Source: Achromobacter sp. Root83 (GTDB lineage: Bacteria > Pseudomonadota > Gammaproteobacteria > Burkholderiales > Burkholderiaceae_B). Taken from it: a stretch of 64,000 nucleotides of DNA. Location of the stretch: positions 153,643-217,642 of the forward strand of contig NZ_LMIU01000006.1 of assembly GCF_001428845.1 (NCBI RefSeq), given 5' to 3'. The translations under genes were made by a program, and so were the position numbers. This document shows, in pieces, positions 1 through 10,328 of the stretch. The stretch's first letter is position 1. The number at the start of each line of letters is the position of its first letter. Under the pieces are notes generated by a model, which worked only from the letters and a program-made list of their open reading frames with translations, ran no database searches and was not told the origin of the DNA.

Positions 1-1220
1 GCCGTCAGGATCTCGGCCGCTTCACCGCGCCGCGCGATCTGCACGCTGACGAAGATGCGGGCCGTCCGGGCATCGGCGATGCGGTAATTGAATTCCGTCA
101 CGCTGCGTTGCCCGACGACCCGGCAAAAGCGCCGGAAGCTGCCGCGCTCTTCCGGTATGGTCACCGCGAACACGGCCTCGCGCGCCTCGCCCACCTCGGC
201 CCGGTCGGCCACGAAGCGCATGCGGTCGAAGTTCATGTTGGCGCCCGACGTGATGGCCACCAGCGACTGGCCTTCGGCGCCTTCGCGTTCGACGTATTTT
301 TTCAATCCCGCCACCGCCAGCGCGCCCGCCGGCTCCAGCACGCTGCGGGTGTCCAGGAACACGTCCTTGATGGCCGCGCACACGGCGTCGGTGTCCACCA
401 GGATCACCTCGTCCAGATACTCGCGACACAGGCGGAAGGTTTCCTCGCCCACCAGCTTGACTGCGGTGCCGTCCGAGAACAGGCCGACCTCGGCCAGGAT
501 GACGCGTTCGCCCACCCGCAGCGACTGCGCCATCGCGCAGGAGTCCTCGGTCTGGACGCCGATGACCTTCACGCCGGGATTCACCGCCTTCACGTACGCG
601 CACACACCCGCCGCCAGGCTACCCCCGCCAATAGGCACGAAGATGGCGTGCAGGGGCTCGGGATGCTGGCGCAGGATCTCCATGCCAACCGTGCCCTGGC
701 CCGCGATCACGTAGGGGTCATCGAATGCAGGAATGAAAGTCAGGTCCTGCTGTTGCGCCAGCGTCTGCGCATGGGCGAAGGCGTCGGTGTAGGAATCCCC
801 GGCCTGGATCACGGTAACGGTAGGGCCGCCATGGGCGCGCACGGCATCCACCTTGACCTGGGGCGCCGTCTGCGGCACCACGATGATGGCGCGCACGCCC
901 AGCTTGGCCGCCGAGATCGCGACGCCCTGCGCATGGTTGCCGGCCGAGGCGGTGATCACGCCGCGGTCGCGCGCGGCCTGCGGCGTGTTGCGCATCTTGT
1001 TGTAGGCGCCGCGCACCTTGAAGGAAAACACCGGCTGGTTGTCTTCCCGCTTCAGATGGACGGTGTTCTTCAGCCGCGCCGACAGGCCCCGAGCGGGGTC
1101 CAGTTCGGTTTCGCGGGCGATGTCGTAGACCCGGGCGGTCAGGATCTGCCTCAGGTATTCCATCGGCGAGGCGTTGCCGGCCTGGAATTCCGAAGTGGCG
1201 GTGGACGGTGTGTCGGACAT
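1..1220 (-). CDS. ilvA: Biosynthetic threonine ammonia-lyase, 3' end beyond the left edge
   Basis: PLP enzyme that deaminates threonine to 2-oxobutanoate, the committed step of isoleucine synthesis. The 406 visible codons start MSDTPSTATS. The PLP lysine is K68 in SFKVRGAYNK, followed by the TASAGNHAQG phosphate-binding stretch and a glycine-rich GGGSLA loop. The C-terminal visible part (EERGSFRRFC) is the ACT-like regulatory domain, so this is the allosteric anabolic form rather than the short catabolic TdcB type. The family is about 500 residues, so roughly 100 C-terminal residues are outside the window. A leader peptide and intrinsic terminator lie immediately upstream, so expression is probably controlled by attenuation. 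Confidence 0.95.
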   Translation of the reverse strand, partial: MSDTPSTATSEFQAGNASPMEYLRQILTARVYDIARETELDPARGLSARLKNTVHLKREDNQPVFSFKVRGAYNKMRNTPQAARDRGVITASAGNHAQGVAISAAKLGVRAIIVVPQTAPQVKVDAVRAHGGPTVTVIQAGDSYTDAFAHAQTLAQQQDLTFIPAFDDPYVIAGQGTVGMEILRQHPEPLHAIFVPIGGGSLAAGVCAYVKAVNPGVKVIGVQTEDSCAMAQSLRVGERVILAEVGLFSDGTAVKLVGEETFRLCREYLDEVILVDTDAVCAAIKDVFLDTRSVLEPAGALAVAGLKKYVEREGAEGQSLVAITSGANMNFDRMRFVADRAEVGEAREAVFAVTIPEERGSFRRFCRVVGQRSVTEFNYRIADARTARIFVSVQIARRGEAAEILT

Positions 1221-1263
1221 GGGGTTCTCTGCTTGGGTAGGCTTGCCCGGCAGAGGCGGCCAC

Positions 1264-1287
1264 AAAAAACCCGCCTCTTGGGGCGGG
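1264..1287 (-). terminator. Attenuator terminator in the ilvA leader
   Basis: Read on the minus strand, a CCCGCC arm (1287-1282) pairs perfectly with GGCGGG (1275-1270) around a 6-nt loop and is followed by six T residues. It sits 26 nt after the stop codon of the Ile-rich leader peptide and 44 nt before the ilvA ATG, the classic place for a transcription attenuator. I found only a 5-bp candidate for the competing antiterminator (GGTGG at the leader end with CCACC before the stem), so the alternative fold is not resolved. Confidence 0.8.
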
Positions 1288-1312
1288 TGGCTGTGACTGT
1301 TGCGGTCGCGCG

Positions 1313-1375
1313 CTAACCCACCATTCTGGGAATGATGGTAATAATCAGCGAAATGCGGACGGCGCGGAAATTCAT
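1313..1375 (-). CDS. ilvA leader peptide (branched-chain amino-acid attenuator)
   Basis: A 20-codon open reading frame encodes MNFRAVRISLIITIIPRMVG and ends in TAG. Five of 20 residues are isoleucine, four of them in the run IITII, with leucine, threonine and two valines besides. This is the composition of leaders that sense charged Ile-tRNA by ribosome stalling. An AGGAG lies 13 nt upstream of the ATG, a rather long spacing. The intrinsic terminator follows directly and ilvA begins 92 nt after the leader stop. Function is inferred from position and composition. Confidence 0.8.
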   Translation of the reverse strand: MNFRAVRISLIITIIPRMVG

Positions 1376-1382
1376 GGGGCGT

Positions 1383-1411
1383 AGCTTGCTCCTGGCGCGC
1401 CGCTTTGTCAA
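1383..1411 (-). promoter_or_regulatory. Candidate ilvA leader promoter
   Basis: A perfect TTGACA (minus strand, 1411-1406) overlaps the TGA stop of the upstream regulator gene. Seventeen nt further lies CAAGCT, which matches the -10 consensus poorly. If used, transcription would start nearly at the leader ATG. The gap between the regulator stop and the leader is only 32 nt, so the promoter must be here or inside the regulator gene, unless ilvA is read through from it. Confidence 0.35.
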
Positions 1412-2964
1412 ACCGCGTCCGTGCGGCCGTTGTCCGCCAGCCCAGGCGCGGACGCCGCCACTTCGGGCGGCAGCCCGTCACCGGCGCGGTGCCGGGCCAT
1501 CTGGGTCACGATGCCGCGAAACATGCGCTCGCGCCCGGACGCATCCGGCACGCGCCGCACGAACAGATAGTCGTAGTGCGCCAGCATGCGCCGCAGCAAC
1601 GCGGCGTCCAGGCCAAGCAGCAACTGGCGCAGGTCATCCGGCAGATCCTCGTCCGGGTGCGTGAGGAACAGGCCAAGCTGCATGCGCGTGAGCGGCTTGG
1701 TCTGGTAGAGATCGCGGTTGGCCTGCTCTGATGCGGCGCGGTCGCCTGTCGCCACCAGCGTCGTGCATTTGAGCACCTGCAGGAACACCTGGAACTCGGA
1801 GCCCGGTTCGGCCAGTTCGATGCCCTGGTCGAAGTCCGACACGGCCTCGGCCAGCCTGCCGCGGTTCAGCTTGAGCTGCCCCAGCACCGCGAAGGCAGAC
1901 GCGTAGGCCGTGCCCTGCGCGAACGCCTCTTCGGCCAGCGCTTCGGCCAGGTCCAGGTGGCCCCGGCCGACAAAGCACAGCAGCTTGGCGGCCGCCAGCA
2001 TCAGCATGGGGTTGTCGCGGATGTGCGGCAGCGCCTGGAATACCTGGGCCTCGATCCGCGGTTCCAGCTCGGCGGGCTGGCTGTCCAGATCCAGCACCAG
2101 CCGCGCGTACAGATGCGAGGCCGACATCAGCGCGGTCTGCGGATCGTCGGGGTGTTCGGCCCGCAGCTTGTCCAGTTCTTCGGCGGATTCCAGCCAGCTT
2201 TGCGGCGAGCGCGACAGCAGCAGCGCGGCGCGGTGCATGCGCAATTCGAAAGGCTCGTCGGTCGGGCCCGCGTGTTCGCCCCGGGCGCGCGTCTGGCTGC
2301 GCCAGATCTCGCTCTTGATAGATTCCGCGCAGGCGGCCGCGGCGCGCACCAGGTCCGGCGCTTCGCCGGGGCGGATCACCAGACGGTCGGCGCGCAGCGT
2401 GTGGCCGCCGGCGGCTTGGCGCAGCGCTACGGCGCAATGCACGCCCGCGTCGTCCTGGCGCAGGCCGATCTCCACCCGGAACGGCGCGGCCGCGCCGGCT
2501 TGCGCGCCCGGATGCAGGCTGACGCCCCGCTCGCTGGGCAAGCGCTCTCGCAAGGCGTCGGCCAGCGCGGTCAGGAAGGCATGGATGGACGGGTCTGCGC
2601 GCAGGCGCTCGGGGCCGGCCACCGGGCCGATGGCCACGTAGAGGGATTCGGGCAGGTCGGGCGCGGCAGCGGCGATCCAGCTATAGCCTTCGCCGTAGCT
2701 GGTGGCGATGTAGCGCGGCGCCCGGGCGGCATCGCCAAGCTTGGCCCGCAGGCGGTTGATCAGCAGATCCACGCTGCGTTCCAGGGCATCCGCGTCGCCT
2801 CGCTGGGTGACGTCCAGCAGGCGCTGACGCGGCAGAATCCTGCCCGCGTGCCCTATCAGGAGTTCGAGCGCGGCGGATTCCGCCGGCGTGAACGTGATCG
2901 ACCTGGCCCGGCCGTCAGAGGCGTAACGAAACCGTGCGTCGAATATCAAGTCGCCAAACCGCAT
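1408..2964 (-). CDS. OmpR-type winged-helix regulator with a TPR-like C-terminal half
   Basis: 518-residue one-component transcription regulator. Residues 1-100 form a Trans_reg_C winged helix (FTPAESAALELLIGHAG, then LERSVDLLINRLRAKLGD, the recognition helix, and SYGEGYSWIA at the wing), as in OmpR and CadC/HilA. No receiver domain and no membrane segment are visible. The second half is alanine/leucine-rich helical repeats of TPR character. The ATG at 2964 is chosen because AGGAG lies 5 nt upstream; an ATG 23 codons earlier is open but lacks a good ribosome site. Its ligand and targets are unknown. The only gene directly downstream is the ilvA leader. Confidence 0.75.
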   Translation of the reverse strand: MRFGDLIFDARFRYASDGRARSITFTPAESAALELLIGHAGRILPRQRLLDVTQRGDADALERSVDLLINRLRAKLGDAARAPRYIATSYGEGYSWIAAAAPDLPESLYVAIGPVAGPERLRADPSIHAFLTALADALRERLPSERGVSLHPGAQAGAAAPFRVEIGLRQDDAGVHCAVALRQAAGGHTLRADRLVIRPGEAPDLVRAAAACAESIKSEIWRSQTRARGEHAGPTDEPFELRMHRAALLLSRSPQSWLESAEELDKLRAEHPDDPQTALMSASHLYARLVLDLDSQPAELEPRIEAQVFQALPHIRDNPMLMLAAAKLLCFVGRGHLDLAEALAEEAFAQGTAYASAFAVLGQLKLNRGRLAEAVSDFDQGIELAEPGSEFQVFLQVLKCTTLVATGDRAASEQANRDLYQTKPLTRMQLGLFLTHPDEDLPDDLRQLLLGLDAALLRRMLAHYDYLFVRRVPDASGRERMFRGIVTQMARHRAGDGLPPEVAASAPGLADNGRTDAV

Positions 2965-5671
<2,707 letters not shown>

Positions 5672-5710
5672 GCCCCTGCCCTGTTGGCTGGCGAAAGCTG
5701 GCCATTCAAA

Positions 5711-5745
5711 AAAGCCGGCAGCCCTTCGGGGTTGCCGGCTTTTTG
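5711..5745 (+). terminator. Intrinsic terminator of icd with UUCG tetraloop
   Basis: Stem GCCGGCAGCCC pairs with GGGTTGCCGGC (one G-U) and closes on a C(UUCG)G loop, followed by TTTTTG. Three A residues before the stem give the other strand a short T run, so it could also work in reverse. Confidence 0.92.
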
Positions 5746-5826
5746 TTTGAATCAGACGAAGGGACATACCCGCACCACACCGCAAGCCCATTAGGCGACG
5801 GTACGCTGGACCACCTATTTTCGTGA

Positions 5827-5862
5827 GCCTGCATAACGAGCCCTGTCCAACGCTTTGCAGGC
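5827..5862. repeat. Inverted repeat before the HigA-like gene
   Basis: GCCTGCA (5827-5833) and TGCAGGC (5856-5862) are perfect inverted arms 22 nt apart, ending 24 nt before the GTG start. It could be an operator for the adjacent HTH protein, since antitoxins of this type often autoregulate, or a leader hairpin. Only the symmetry is seen. Confidence 0.4.
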
Positions 5863-5885
5863 AGGCGTGTTACTGGAGGTGCACT

Positions 5886-6188
5886 GTGAGCAAGATCATT
5901 GAATCCTTGCGCGGCGATCTCGCCGCGCTACACAAAGCCGGATCGATAGACAAGATCACGATGCGCGCGTTCGACGCCATCTGTCCGCCCCCGGTGCGGG
6001 AATTCAGTCCCGCTGACATCAAGCGGCTACGTGAAGGATTACGATTCAGCCAGCCGGTCTTCGCCCTGCATTTACACACGACGCCATCTACCATCAGAAA
6101 ATGGGAGCAAGGCGACACCCACCCCACCGGGCCGGCGCTCAAGCTGCTGAACATTCTTGCGGACAAGGGCTTGCAAGCCCTTCTCTGA
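5886..6188 (+). CDS. HigA/NadS-like helix-turn-helix protein, apparently an orphan antitoxin
   Basis: 100 residues beginning at GTG, chosen because GGAGG sits 6 nt upstream; open codons before this have no ribosome site. An N-terminal helical stretch (KIIESLRGDLAALHKAG) precedes a C-terminal XRE-type HTH: ADIKRLREGLRFSQPVFALH, then TTPSTIRKWEQGDTHPTG. The IRKWEQG...P.GPALKLLNIL ending is typical of HigA/NadS-type antitoxins. Such genes usually follow a RelE/HigB toxin, but the 140 bp upstream contain only the icd terminator and no toxin frame, and the next gene downstream is convergent. It may be a toxin-less remnant or a stand-alone regulator. Confidence 0.75.
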   Translation: MSKIIESLRGDLAALHKAGSIDKITMRAFDAICPPPVREFSPADIKRLREGLRFSQPVFALHLHTTPSTIRKWEQGDTHPTGPALKLLNILADKGLQALL

Positions 6189-6192
6189 CGCA

Positions 6193-7008
6193 TCAGTTCC
6201 GGTTCGCGGCGGTCCCCGGCTTCAAGCGGTCGAGCCGCAGCCTTCCGCGCTCGTCGGTCAGCCGGCGCATGGCGCCGTAGGCCGCGCCCATCGCCGCCAT
6301 GCCGCTGGCCCCGCACAGCAGGAACATCAGCAGGATCTGGTATTTGGCGGCGTCCACCGGGTCCATGCCCGCGATGATCTGGCCGGTCATGATGCCGGGC
6401 AAGGTGATGATGCCGGCCGCCGACATCTGGTTGATGCTGGGCACGATGCCGCGCCGCACGGACTCGCGCAGCAGGGACGAAAACGCCTGATGGACGGTCG
6501 CGCCCAGCGCCAGCCGGGCCTCGATCGCCAGCTTTTCCCGCCGGACGCCGGCCAGCATGCCGTCCAGCGCCAGGCTGGCCGCGTTCAGCACGCTGCCCAG
6601 CACGATGCCGACCAGCGCGACCGTGTAGCGCGGGTCGTACCAGGGATCCGGGCGCAGCGCCGTGTTCAGGACAAACAGCGCCGTGACCAGGGTGGTGGAC
6701 GCCACGGCCAACGTGCCGACCCAGCCGTTGCCATGCCCGGTCAGCCGCGCCTTGGGCCGTGCAGCGACTTCGCGCGCCGCCAGCGCCATCATCACGGCCA
6801 CCACCAGCGCCGTCAGCCAGGGCGCGGCATGCGCGAAAACGACGCGCAGGATCTGGCCGACCAGCAGCAATTGCACCACGGTGCGCACCGCCGCCCACAG
6901 TACCTGCCGCTGCAGGTTCAGGCGCAACGCGAAGGAAATCCCCGCGCTCAGCAGCACCAGCAACGACGCGATCACCAGATCCAGCGCCTGCAGCCTGATC
7001 ACGTCCAT
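6193..7008 (-). CDS. fetB: FetB/YbbM-family membrane permease (UPF0014)
   Basis: 271-residue integral membrane protein. The first segment (LVIASLLVLLSAGISFALRL) is followed by several more hydrophobic segments. Conserved family sequences are visible: RLNLQRQVLWAAVRTVVQL, GIVLGSVLNAASLALD and LPGIMTGQIIAGMDP. E. coli FetAB is an ABC exporter that lowers cytosolic iron under peroxide stress; the same role is inferred here. The ATG at 7008 overlaps the last codons of the ATPase gene by 10 nt, so the two are translationally coupled. The 3' end faces the HigA-like gene with only 4 bp between stops. Confidence 0.88.
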   Translation of the reverse strand: MDVIRLQALDLVIASLLVLLSAGISFALRLNLQRQVLWAAVRTVVQLLLVGQILRVVFAHAAPWLTALVVAVMMALAAREVAARPKARLTGHGNGWVGTLAVASTTLVTALFVLNTALRPDPWYDPRYTVALVGIVLGSVLNAASLALDGMLAGVRREKLAIEARLALGATVHQAFSSLLRESVRRGIVPSINQMSAAGIITLPGIMTGQIIAGMDPVDAAKYQILLMFLLCGASGMAAMGAAYGAMRRLTDERGRLRLDRLKPGTAANRN

Positions 7009-7640
7009 AGCGGCTCCAGGTGACCGTGCTCCATGCGCCACGTTCTGCGCGCCAGCCGGGCGGCCTGTTCGGCGCTATGGGTGACCAGCAGAATGGCCGC
7101 GCCGGTGGCCAGGACGCGCATCAGCTCCTGCTCCACGAGTCCGGTCGCCGCCTTGTCCAGGGCGGCGGTGGGCTCGTCCAGCAGCAGCACCCGCGGCGCC
7201 TGCAGCAAGGCGCGCGCCAGCCCCATGCGCTGGCGCTCGCCGGTGGACAGTTCATGCACCAGGGCATCCAGCTTGGATTCGGCCAGGCCCAGGCGGCCCA
7301 TGATGTCCAGCGCCGCGGCGCGGTCCGTGTAGTGCGCGGACACATGGTCGTCCCACCAGCCGGCCTCGGCCTGGCAGTAGACGACGCGGCGGCGCCATTC
7401 GAAACCGCGCATGGCCGAACGCCTGCGCCCGTCCAGTTCGGCTTCGCCATGGCCGGGATCCAGGTCGGCGATCTGGCGCAGCAGCAGGGATTTGCCCGAC
7501 CCCGACGCGCCGACGACGGCCGCGCACTCGCCCGCGGCAAGATCCAGGCTGACGGGCGCCAGGCGCTGGCTGTACAGGCCCCGCAGCCTGAGCAGGGGCG
7601 CGTCGGTGGAAGCTGGAAGGGGAACTGGCGCGGGAGACAT
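6999..7640 (-). CDS. fetA: ABC transporter ATPase, FetA-like
   Basis: About 213 residues. Walker A is GASGSGKS, the signature is LSTGERQRMGLARAL, Walker B is VLLLDEP, and the switch histidine is in LLVTHSAEQ. The small size and pairing with a UPF0014 permease mark it as the FetA partner, energising export of iron or a related metal. Two starts are possible, 7640 (MSPAPVPLP) and 7652; neither has a strong ribosome site and 7640 is preferred for its length. The terminator of the preceding operon lies just upstream, so this pair probably has its own weak promoter in a very short gap. Confidence 0.85.
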   Translation of the reverse strand: MSPAPVPLPASTDAPLLRLRGLYSQRLAPVSLDLAAGECAAVVGASGSGKSLLLRQIADLDPGHGEAELDGRRRSAMRGFEWRRRVVYCQAEAGWWDDHVSAHYTDRAAALDIMGRLGLAESKLDALVHELSTGERQRMGLARALLQAPRVLLLDEPTAALDKAATGLVEQELMRVLATGAAILLVTHSAEQAARLARRTWRMEHGHLEPLWT

Positions 7641-7656
7641 GGGGCAGATCATATAG

Positions 7657-7679
7657 AAAAGCCCGCGGCAAGGCGGGCT
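7657..7679 (-). terminator. Intrinsic terminator after the amino-acid ABC operon
   Basis: On the minus strand, AGCCCGC pairs with GCGGGCT around a 6-nt loop and is followed by TTTTC. It lies 60 nt beyond the stop of the ATPase gene at 7738 and directly before the FetA-like coding region. Confidence 0.7.
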
Positions 7680-7737
7680 GTCCATCCAGAGAGCAGCCCG
7701 CCGCAAGACGGGCCGTCCTTGGGATCCTGCCCCGGAA

Positions 7738-8550
7738 TCAGAGCATGTGCGCCAGGAATTCCCGGCTGCGCACGTGCCGGGGCGCGCTGAAGAAGTCGGC
7801 CGACGGCGCTTCCTCGACGATGCGGCCGTCGTCCATGAAGATGACCCGGTGGGCCACTTCGCGCGCGAAGCCCATTTCGTGGGTGACCACCAGCATGGTC
7901 ATGCGTTCGTCGGCCAACTGCTTCATGGTGCGCAGGACTTCGCCGGTCAGTTCCGGGTCCAGCGCCGAGGTCGGTTCGTCGAACAGCATGATGTCCGGCT
8001 CCATGGCCAGCGCGCGGGCAATCGCCACGCGCTGCTTCTGGCCGCCGGACAGGCGCGTGGGATAGTTGTCACGCTTGTTCAGCAGGCCAACCTTGCGCAG
8101 CAGCGATTCCGCCTTCGGAATGATCGCGGCGCGCGACATGCCCTTGACGGTGATGGGCGCTTCGATAATGTTCTGCAGCACCGTCATGTGCGGGAACAGA
8201 TTGAACGACTGGAACACCATGCCCATCTTGCGGCAGATGCGCCGCACGTCGGCGTCGCTGGCGTACTGGCTGCGTCCGCCGGAGACGGCGGCGGCCATGA
8301 CCTCGCCTTCGATCTCGATGCTGCCTTCGTCGATGGTCTCCAGGTGGTTCAGGCAGCGCAGGAAGGTGCTTTTACCCGAGCCGGACGGACCGATCACCGC
8401 CACCACTTCACCCTGCCCCAAGGTCAGCGACACATTGTCCAGCACGCGGTTCGCGCCGAAGGACTTGACGATGTTGCGGGCCTGGATCATCACGGGGCGG
8501 CCGGCCTGCCCGGGCTGGCCGGTCGGGGGATTACTGGTCATATTTGGCAT
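7738..8550 (-). CDS. Polar amino-acid ABC transporter ATPase (GlnQ/HisP type)
   Basis: 270 residues. Walker [11 protein letters not shown]-loop [16 protein letters not shown], signature [15 protein letters not shown], Walker [15 protein letters not shown] and switch region [15 protein letters not shown] are all intact and highly typical of the polar amino-acid uptake family. The start at 8550 overlaps the permease end by 20 nt; ATGs at 8541 and 8490 ([11 protein letters not shown]) are alternatives, the last giving the usual family N-terminus. Last gene of a three-gene set with the permease and binding protein. Confidence 0.93.
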   Translation of the reverse strand: MPNMTSNPPTGQPGQAGRPVMIQARNIVKSFGANRVLDNVSLTLGQGEVVAVIGPSGSGKSTFLRCLNHLETIDEGSIEIEGEVMAAAVSGGRSQYASDADVRRICRKMGMVFQSFNLFPHMTVLQNIIEAPITVKGMSRAAIIPKAESLLRKVGLLNKRDNYPTRLSGGQKQRVAIARALAMEPDIMLFDEPTSALDPELTGEVLRTMKQLADERMTMLVVTHEMGFAREVAHRVIFMDDGRIVEEAPSADFFSAPRHVRSREFLAHML

Positions 8551-9184
8551 AGCGCTTTTCCATGTGCTGGAAGAACCACGTCAGCAGCAGCGTCATCAAC
8601 AGGTAGAAGGCGGCGGCGACGAGGAACGGCGTGGTCGTGAAGTCGCGCTGCACGATGCCCCGCGCCGTGCGCAGGATATCGTTGAGCGCCAGCACGTAGA
8701 TGAGCGAGGTGTCCTTGACCAGCGTGATGGTCTCGTTGCTCATGGGCGGCAGCACGCGTTGCACCATCTGCGGCAGCACGATGCGGCGCAGCGTCTGCAG
8801 ATAGGTCATGCCCAGCACCTTGCTGCCTTCGTACTGGCCGCGGTCCACCGACTGGATGCCGGCGCGGAAGATCTCGGCGAAGTACGCCGCGTAGTTCAGC
8901 GCGAAAGCCACCACCGCGGCCGGGAAATCAGGCAGCCGGATGCCGATCACCGGCACGAATGGCAGCGCGAAGTAGATGAACAGCATCTGGAGCATGAGCG
9001 GGGTGCCGCGCATCAGCCAGATATAGCCATTGACCAGCCGGCTCAGCAGCGGCCACTTCGAGATCCGCGCAAGGGCCAGCACGAGGCCCAGCGGCACGGC
9101 CAGCGCCAGCGTGATGAAGAACAGCGTCAAGGTCACTTTCGCGCCTTGCGCCAATGGCCCCAGAAGGGAGAGTACGTAGTCCAT
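8531..9184 (-). CDS. Polar amino-acid ABC transporter permease
   Basis: 217-residue inner-membrane permease of the HisMQ/GlnP family. N-terminal TM segments are followed by the [17 protein letters not shown] motif, and the cytoplasmic coupling loop is [31 protein letters not shown] (seen in parts), the EAA motif that docks on the ATPase. A single permease gene suggests a homodimer. It is separated from the binding-protein gene by a 130-bp GC-rich spacer with a hairpin and overlaps the ATPase gene. Confidence 0.93.
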   Translation of the reverse strand: MDYVLSLLGPLAQGAKVTLTLFFITLALAVPLGLVLALARISKWPLLSRLVNGYIWLMRGTPLMLQMLFIYFALPFVPVIGIRLPDFPAAVVAFALNYAAYFAEIFRAGIQSVDRGQYEGSKVLGMTYLQTLRRIVLPQMVQRVLPPMSNETITLVKDTSLIYVLALNDILRTARGIVQRDFTTTPFLVAAAFYLLMTLLLTWFFQHMEKRYAKYDQ

Positions 9185-9226
9185 GCAGTGGGTTCGCGCC
9201 GCGCGGGCAAGAGGGAATCATGGGCA

Positions 9227-9259
9227 AGCCCGCCTGGCCTTGCGGCGCCGCGGCGGGCT
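9227..9259 (-). other. GC-rich hairpin between binding-protein and permease genes
   Basis: Perfect 8-bp arms AGCCCGCC (9227-9234) and GGCGGGCT (9252-9259) enclose a 17-nt GC-rich loop. No T run follows, so it is more likely an RNA-stabilising or partially terminating element that keeps the upstream binding-protein message more abundant than the permease message. This role is inferred from its position. Confidence 0.45.
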
Positions 9260-9313
9260 GCGGGACTGCAACGGGCGCGCGCCCCGGCTGGCGGGCCGCG
9301 GGCGCCTGACCGA

Positions 9314-10105
9314 TTACTTGATGATGTTGGCGCCGAACCACTGGGTGGCGATACGGCCGGCGGTGCCGTCCTGCTTCATCGAATCCAGCGTCTTGTCGAG
9401 CTTGCCCAGCAGTTCGGTGTCGTCCTTGCGCACGCCCACGCCGTAGTCTTCGGTGCCGAAGTTCTCTTCCAGCACGCGGTATTCGCCCGCGCGCTTGCTG
9501 ATCAGGTAGCGGCCGACCACTTCGTCGACGACGATGGCGTCCAGGCGGCCCGCGGCCAGGTCCATCAGGGCCGTGACGTTGTCGCCGAACTTCTTCACTT
9601 CCTTGATCTGGGCGGCGACCGGGTCCTTGGCGATGGCGTCGGTGGCGCTGCTGCCGTCCTGCGCGCCGATGACCTTGCCGGCCAGGTCGTTCTTGACCTT
9701 CACGGGCGACGCATTGCCCACGATGATGATCTGGTGGTTGGCCATGTAAGGCGCGGTGAAGCTGATGTTCTTCTTGCGCTCTTCGGTGATCGTCAGGCCA
9801 TTCCACAGCACGTCGACGCGCTTGCCGTTGAGTTCGGCTTCCTTGGCGCTCCAGTCGATCGGCTTGAATTCCACCTCGATGCCCAGACGCTTGCTGGCTT
9901 CCTTGGCCATGTCGATGTCGAAACCGACGATCTGGTTGCTGGCGTCGCGAAAGCCCATGGGCGGGAAATTATCGTCCAGGCCGACGACGACCTTCTTGGC
10001 GGCGGCCGGCGCCTGGGCGCCCGCGGCGGGCGCGTTGTCGCTGGGACCGCAAGCCGTGAGCAGCGTGGTTGCGGACACAAGAAGAACAGCAGTCAGTTTT
10101 TTCAT
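9314..10105 (-). CDS. Amino-acid-binding lipoprotein of the ABC transporter
   Basis: 263 residues. A lipoprotein signal peptide (MKKLTAVLLVSATTLLTAC) has a clear lipobox with lipidated C19, so the receptor is tethered to the membrane. The mature part is a type 3 solute-binding protein: VVVGLDDNFPPMGFRD, VGFDIDMAKEASKRLG, DVLWNGLTITEERKK and the ligand-closing AGRLDAIVVDE. It delivers a polar amino acid to the permease downstream. The exact ligand cannot be told from the sequence. Confidence 0.93.
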   Translation of the reverse strand: MKKLTAVLLVSATTLLTACGPSDNAPAAGAQAPAAAKKVVVGLDDNFPPMGFRDASNQIVGFDIDMAKEASKRLGIEVEFKPIDWSAKEAELNGKRVDVLWNGLTITEERKKNISFTAPYMANHQIIIVGNASPVKVKNDLAGKVIGAQDGSSATDAIAKDPVAAQIKEVKKFGDNVTALMDLAAGRLDAIVVDEVVGRYLISKRAGEYRVLEENFGTEDYGVGVRKDDTELLGKLDKTLDSMKQDGTAGRIATQWFGANIIK

Positions 10106-10328
10106 CGTTATGGGTGCGCCTGGCGCAGGAATGAAGAATGCCGGGAAGGCTCGGCAACAAGCCGCGAGCCGCTATTTTAGCGTCCCCGCCGCGAAGTGCC
10201 GGCGGCGGCGCCCCGGCGCGGCAGGGACCGGGCGGATCGCGCGCCCGGGACCGGCGGACCGGACGGCGCATACCGGGGCGCACAGGCGCGGCATGCTAGG
10301 CTTGCCCCCCCGTCCCCGTGGATTCCGC

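Noticed and set aside
5752..5885. Search for a toxin gene upstream of the HigA-like gene
   Set aside because: The 134-bp interval has no frame long enough for a RelE/HigB toxin.
8066..10180. Long plus-strand frame opposite the amino-acid ABC genes
   Set aside because: Arg/His/Gln-rich antisense composition with no family features; the minus-strand genes carry full ABC motifs.
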